Notes under the pieces: generated by a model
The model's database searches: none
Seen by the model: only the letters and a program-made list of their open reading frames with translations
Told to the model about the DNA's origin: nothing
Made by a program: the position numbers and the translations under genes
In this document: one piece after another, positions 5,986 through 7,957 of the stretch
Layout of the letters: each line of letters starts with the position of its first letter
Numbering within the stretch: position 1 is the stretch's first letter
Assembly: GCA_010671965.1 (NCBI GenBank)
Contig: JAAHIC010000177.1
Span: 1-7,957 of the forward strand
Length of the DNA stretch: 7,957 nucleotides
DNA from: Leptolyngbya sp. SIO4C5
GTDB taxonomy: Bacteria > Cyanobacteriota > Cyanobacteriia > Phormidesmidales > Phormidesmidaceae
Reading direction: 5' to 3'

Positions 5986-6777
5986 CTATTCGTCTTCGTC
6001 TATTTCATTGCCCGTCATCAGCTGACGCAGCGATTTAAGACCTTTCTTGACCCGCCGCGAAACCGTCACGGCGCTGATGCCAAGCTGTTCAGCCGTTTCT
6101 TTTTGAGTTAAATCCTTCAGAAAGACAAATTCTAAAACTTCGCGTGTCCGTTCTTCTAGTTTGGTCAATGCCTGCTGCAGGCGAATGCGATCTTCTTGAG
6201 CCAGTTGAAAGCTGCGGTATTTGGGATCAGGCAGCAGCTCGCCTAGGGAAGAAGAACCCGCATTGTCGTCATGGAGCGGAGCATCCAGGCTAATTAAAGC
6301 TCGGTTACGGCTAGCCAGCTTCACCTGCTGCCATTCTTCGATAGAAATTTCTAAAGCGGCTGCGACCTCGGCATCAGTCGGAAAGCGTTTGAGGGTGGCT
6401 TGTAAATGCCGAATGACTTTAGCCGACTGGTGCTGCAGCGTTTGTAAACGCCGAGGAATGCGCATTGAACAGCCGCGATCGCGCAGGTAGTGCTGGATCT
6501 CACCGCGAATATAGGGAATCGCAAATGAGCTAAACGCATAGCCCTTGATAATATCGAACCGCTCAATGGCCCGAATTAAGCCTAAACTGCCCACCTGCAT
6601 CAAATCTTCAAAAGACTCGTTTGAGTGCCTCAACCAGTGGTGAGCTTCGCGGCGAACCAAGCCAATATTGAGATTGACCAACTGGTTGCGCAGATGAGGC
6701 GATGGCGATCGCTGGTAAGCCTGCAACAACTCCAGGGTTTCTCCCTTTAGATTCTGCGTGTTTTGAGTGATAGGCAT
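5986..6777 (-). CDS. sigF: RNA polymerase sigma factor, group 3, SigF type
   Basis: A 263-residue alternative sigma-70 family factor. Region 2 spans about residues 27-102, including SFEDLMQVGSLGLIRAIERF, which contacts RNA polymerase, and AFSSFAIPYIRGEIQHYLRD, which contacts the -10 element. Region 3 is about 118-160. Region 4 is about 200-252, with the DNA-binding helix-turn-helix TQKETAEQLGISAVTVSRRV. There is no region 1.1, which fits group 3. From memory the sequence resembles Synechocystis SigF throughout, including the RSFQLAQEDRIRLQQAL segment, and it has about the same length. SigF there is required for type IV pilus and motility gene expression. I prefer ATG at 6777; a GTG at 6807 would add 10 residues and neither has a clear Shine-Dalgarno. 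The acidic tail (IDEDE) is short. The next gene encodes a PilP-like lipoprotein. Confidence 0.92.
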   Translation of the reverse strand: MPITQNTQNLKGETLELLQAYQRSPSPHLRNQLVNLNIGLVRREAHHWLRHSNESFEDLMQVGSLGLIRAIERFDIIKGYAFSSFAIPYIRGEIQHYLRDRGCSMRIPRRLQTLQHQSAKVIRHLQATLKRFPTDAEVAAALEISIEEWQQVKLASRNRALISLDAPLHDDNAGSSSLGELLPDPKYRSFQLAQEDRIRLQQALTKLEERTREVLEFVFLKDLTQKETAEQLGISAVTVSRRVKKGLKSLRQLMTGNEIDEDE

Positions 6778-7128
6778 AACGATTTCAGGAAGGGGTTGAG
6801 ATGACACCCAGATTCAGATTGAGCTAGCTCGCTAGAAGTGGGCAACAGGATCAGCAACTTTAAACGCCTCTCTAGTACCTGAGCAACCAAGCTTGCGGCC
6901 AGGGCAGTCCTAGACAAGCACAGATAAAAGCTAATTTGTCAGACCTATTTAGCCTACGATTCTAACCTAGCGGCAGCAACAGCGTTATTGCGGATCTAGC
7001 AATACCTTTCCAAGATACTATCTCTTACTTCTCTAGCCGCGTAGCTTATGCAAAAGCGGGAAAAGTCGCTAAACTTCCCCCGCTTTAATGAAATTAATTG
7101 GCTTTGAGTGGGCTATCAGCGCTATTGC
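6778..7128. other. Spacer between sigF and psbO
   Basis: About 350 bases without a gene on either strand. The left part should contain the sigF promoter. The nearest candidate on the minus strand is a TTGCTG / TAGGCT pair 17 bases apart (6950-6978), which is weak. Small perfect palindromes GAGCTAGCTC (6821-6830) and AGATACTATCT (7013-7023) could be regulator sites. The right part holds the psbO terminator. Confidence 0.5.
7047..7086 (-). terminator. Rho-independent terminator of psbO
   Basis: Arms at 7053-7066 and 7073-7086 with a 6-base loop. In the minus-strand RNA all 14 positions pair, two of them as G-U wobbles; in plus-strand RNA those two would be A-C mismatches. The stem runs into UUUU and starts 43 bases past the psbO stop. 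Both facts assign it to psbO. Confidence 0.85.
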
Positions 7129-7957
7129 TTAAGCTTCAGCTGGCTCAACCCGACCATAAAAGACGCCCTGAACTTTCACTTCATCAGGAGCCGCTGTTCC
7201 CATGTCGGTATCGGAAGGCTGAACCGCCTCGAACGTCCCGGCAATCTCGCCCGTATAGCTATCTACCTTAGCGACTTGGAGCGAGATTTCCCCTTCGCCG
7301 ATGTCAAAAGCTTTCGTATTTTCTCGGATTAGCTCTTCGCTATCGCCACGAGCCGGTAATGCAACTGCTGTATCATAGCCAGTTGCCAAACCTCGGCCTT
7401 TGGGATCGAGGAAGTTGGAAGTCCGATAAGAAGGAACCCGATAGCTACCCTCAAAGTCGGTCGAGGTATTGATGGTGTTCAATCCAGGTTGGGAATGAGC
7501 GACTAGGCCCTTGAGTGTAAACAGGAAAGGAATTTGTTCACCCCCCGGTAGCTGTACCGTAATGGCCTGGAAATCAATTCCGCCTTTCTCGTAAAAGGTA
7601 AAGCTGCCGTCGGCTTCAGGGGTGAGATCACCGTAAACTTGGTCTAGGCTCGAAGTGTAACGGGTAAGTGGTTTGCCCGGAACGAACTCGGCTTCTTGAC
7701 GCTTGCTCGTAGGCTCTTCTTTAACAAAGTAAGAAGTGGGTTCGAGACACAAGCCAGCCATGCGATAAGTACCCGACTCCAAATCAATAGAGCCACGAGT
7801 TGTCTCTTTCAACTGGGGACACTTGTTAGCCAACCCAGTGTTTCTAATTTCGTCATAGGTTAGCGGCACATCGCTAGTCGCTGTAGGAGCCTCGCTGCAA
7901 GCAGTTATGACACTTAGACACAGTGCCAGAAATGCAACAATAAGGGCGCGATACCTC
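7129..7957 (-). CDS. psbO: Photosystem II manganese-stabilising protein PsbO, missing two bases of its start codon
   Basis: The extrinsic 33 kDa protein that stabilises the Mn4CaO5 oxygen-evolving cluster on the lumenal face of photosystem II. The frame is open to the right edge, where the last base is a G on the minus strand. That fits the third base of an ATG just outside, giving 276 residues (numbered from that Met). The mature region begins near LTYDEIRNTGLANKCPQL. It carries the two conserved cysteines (C47, C71) that form the lumenal disulfide, the KEEPTSKRQEAEFV segment, and the signature FLDPKGRG at 183-190. It ends in VQGVFYGRVEPAEA. The signal peptide ends in VITAC (C21), which fits a lipobox and is not a typical AxA cleavage site. 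A strong terminator follows. The promoter lies outside the window. Confidence 0.98.
   Translation of the reverse strand, partial: RYRALIVAFLALCLSVITACSEAPTATSDVPLTYDEIRNTGLANKCPQLKETTRGSIDLESGTYRMAGLCLEPTSYFVKEEPTSKRQEAEFVPGKPLTRYTSSLDQVYGDLTPEADGSFTFYEKGGIDFQAITVQLPGGEQIPFLFTLKGLVAHSQPGLNTINTSTDFEGSYRVPSYRTSNFLDPKGRGLATGYDTAVALPARGDSEELIRENTKAFDIGEGEISLQVAKVDSYTGEIAGTFEAVQPSDTDMGTAAPDEVKVQGVFYGRVEPAEA

Larger units (their letters stand above)
65..6712. repeat. HIP1 octamers (GCGATCGC), eleven dispersed copies
   Basis: Exact GCGATCGC begins at 65, 341, 444, 1623, 2455, 2660, 2804, 3165, 5645, 6475 and 6705. Chance would give well under one copy in this length. All eleven lie inside coding sequences, three each in the M50 and membrane-protein genes. 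None is in psaK, psaE, mutM or psbO. The span given covers the first to last copy only. Confidence 0.95.

Noticed and set aside
7129..7869. psbO starting at the internal GTG 7869
   Set aside because: The frame continues to the window edge and encodes a typical signal peptide, so the real start lies two bases outside.
1..7957. Mobile element, CRISPR array, prophage or defence system
   Set aside because: No transposase, integrase, spaced repeats or defence protein motifs are visible; gene content and HIP1 density look like core chromosome.

Overview
This window comes from a cyanobacterial chromosome. It carries three oxygenic-photosynthesis genes (psaK, psaE, psbO), a cyanobacterial group 3 sigma factor of the SigF type, and eleven exact copies of the octamer GCGATCGC (HIP1), a hallmark of many cyanobacterial genomes. 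The moderate GC content, abundant HIP1 and PsbO signal sequence suggest a freshwater or filamentous type rather than marine Prochlorococcus. I cannot name the genus.

Layout, left to right: (1) 1-669, minus, an M50 site-2 protease running off the left edge. (2) 787-1062, minus, psaK with a TTG start. (3) 1268-2503, plus, the only plus-strand gene, an exported GHL10-type glycoside hydrolase-like protein. (4) 2580-3272, minus, an unrecognised polytopic membrane protein convergent with gene 3. (5) 3273-3603, a gene-poor spacer with palindromes, a degenerate copy of a dispersed cyanobacterial repeat and a possible NtcA-type promoter. (6) 3604-4449, mutM (fpg), and 4523-4732, psaE, both minus, separated by 73 bp with a hairpin. 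(7) 4975-5862, minus, a lipoprotein with a Pro/Gly/Ser-rich linker and a PilP-like C-terminal domain, followed by a strong terminator. (8) 5986-6777, minus, sigF. (9) 6778-7128, a spacer holding the psbO terminator. (10) 7129-7957, minus, psbO, complete except for the first two bases of its probable start codon.

Two themes connect the genes. One is photosynthesis: PSI stromal and membrane subunits, the PSII manganese-stabilising protein, and a repair glycosylase for oxidised guanine immediately downstream of psaE. The other is a possible cell-surface or pilus module. SigF is known in Synechocystis to drive pilus and motility genes, and the gene after it encodes a lipoprotein built like the type IV pilus protein PilP. 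That pairing is the most interesting lead here. Most of the window is otherwise ordinary core chromosome, with no mobile element, CRISPR array, tRNA or rRNA.
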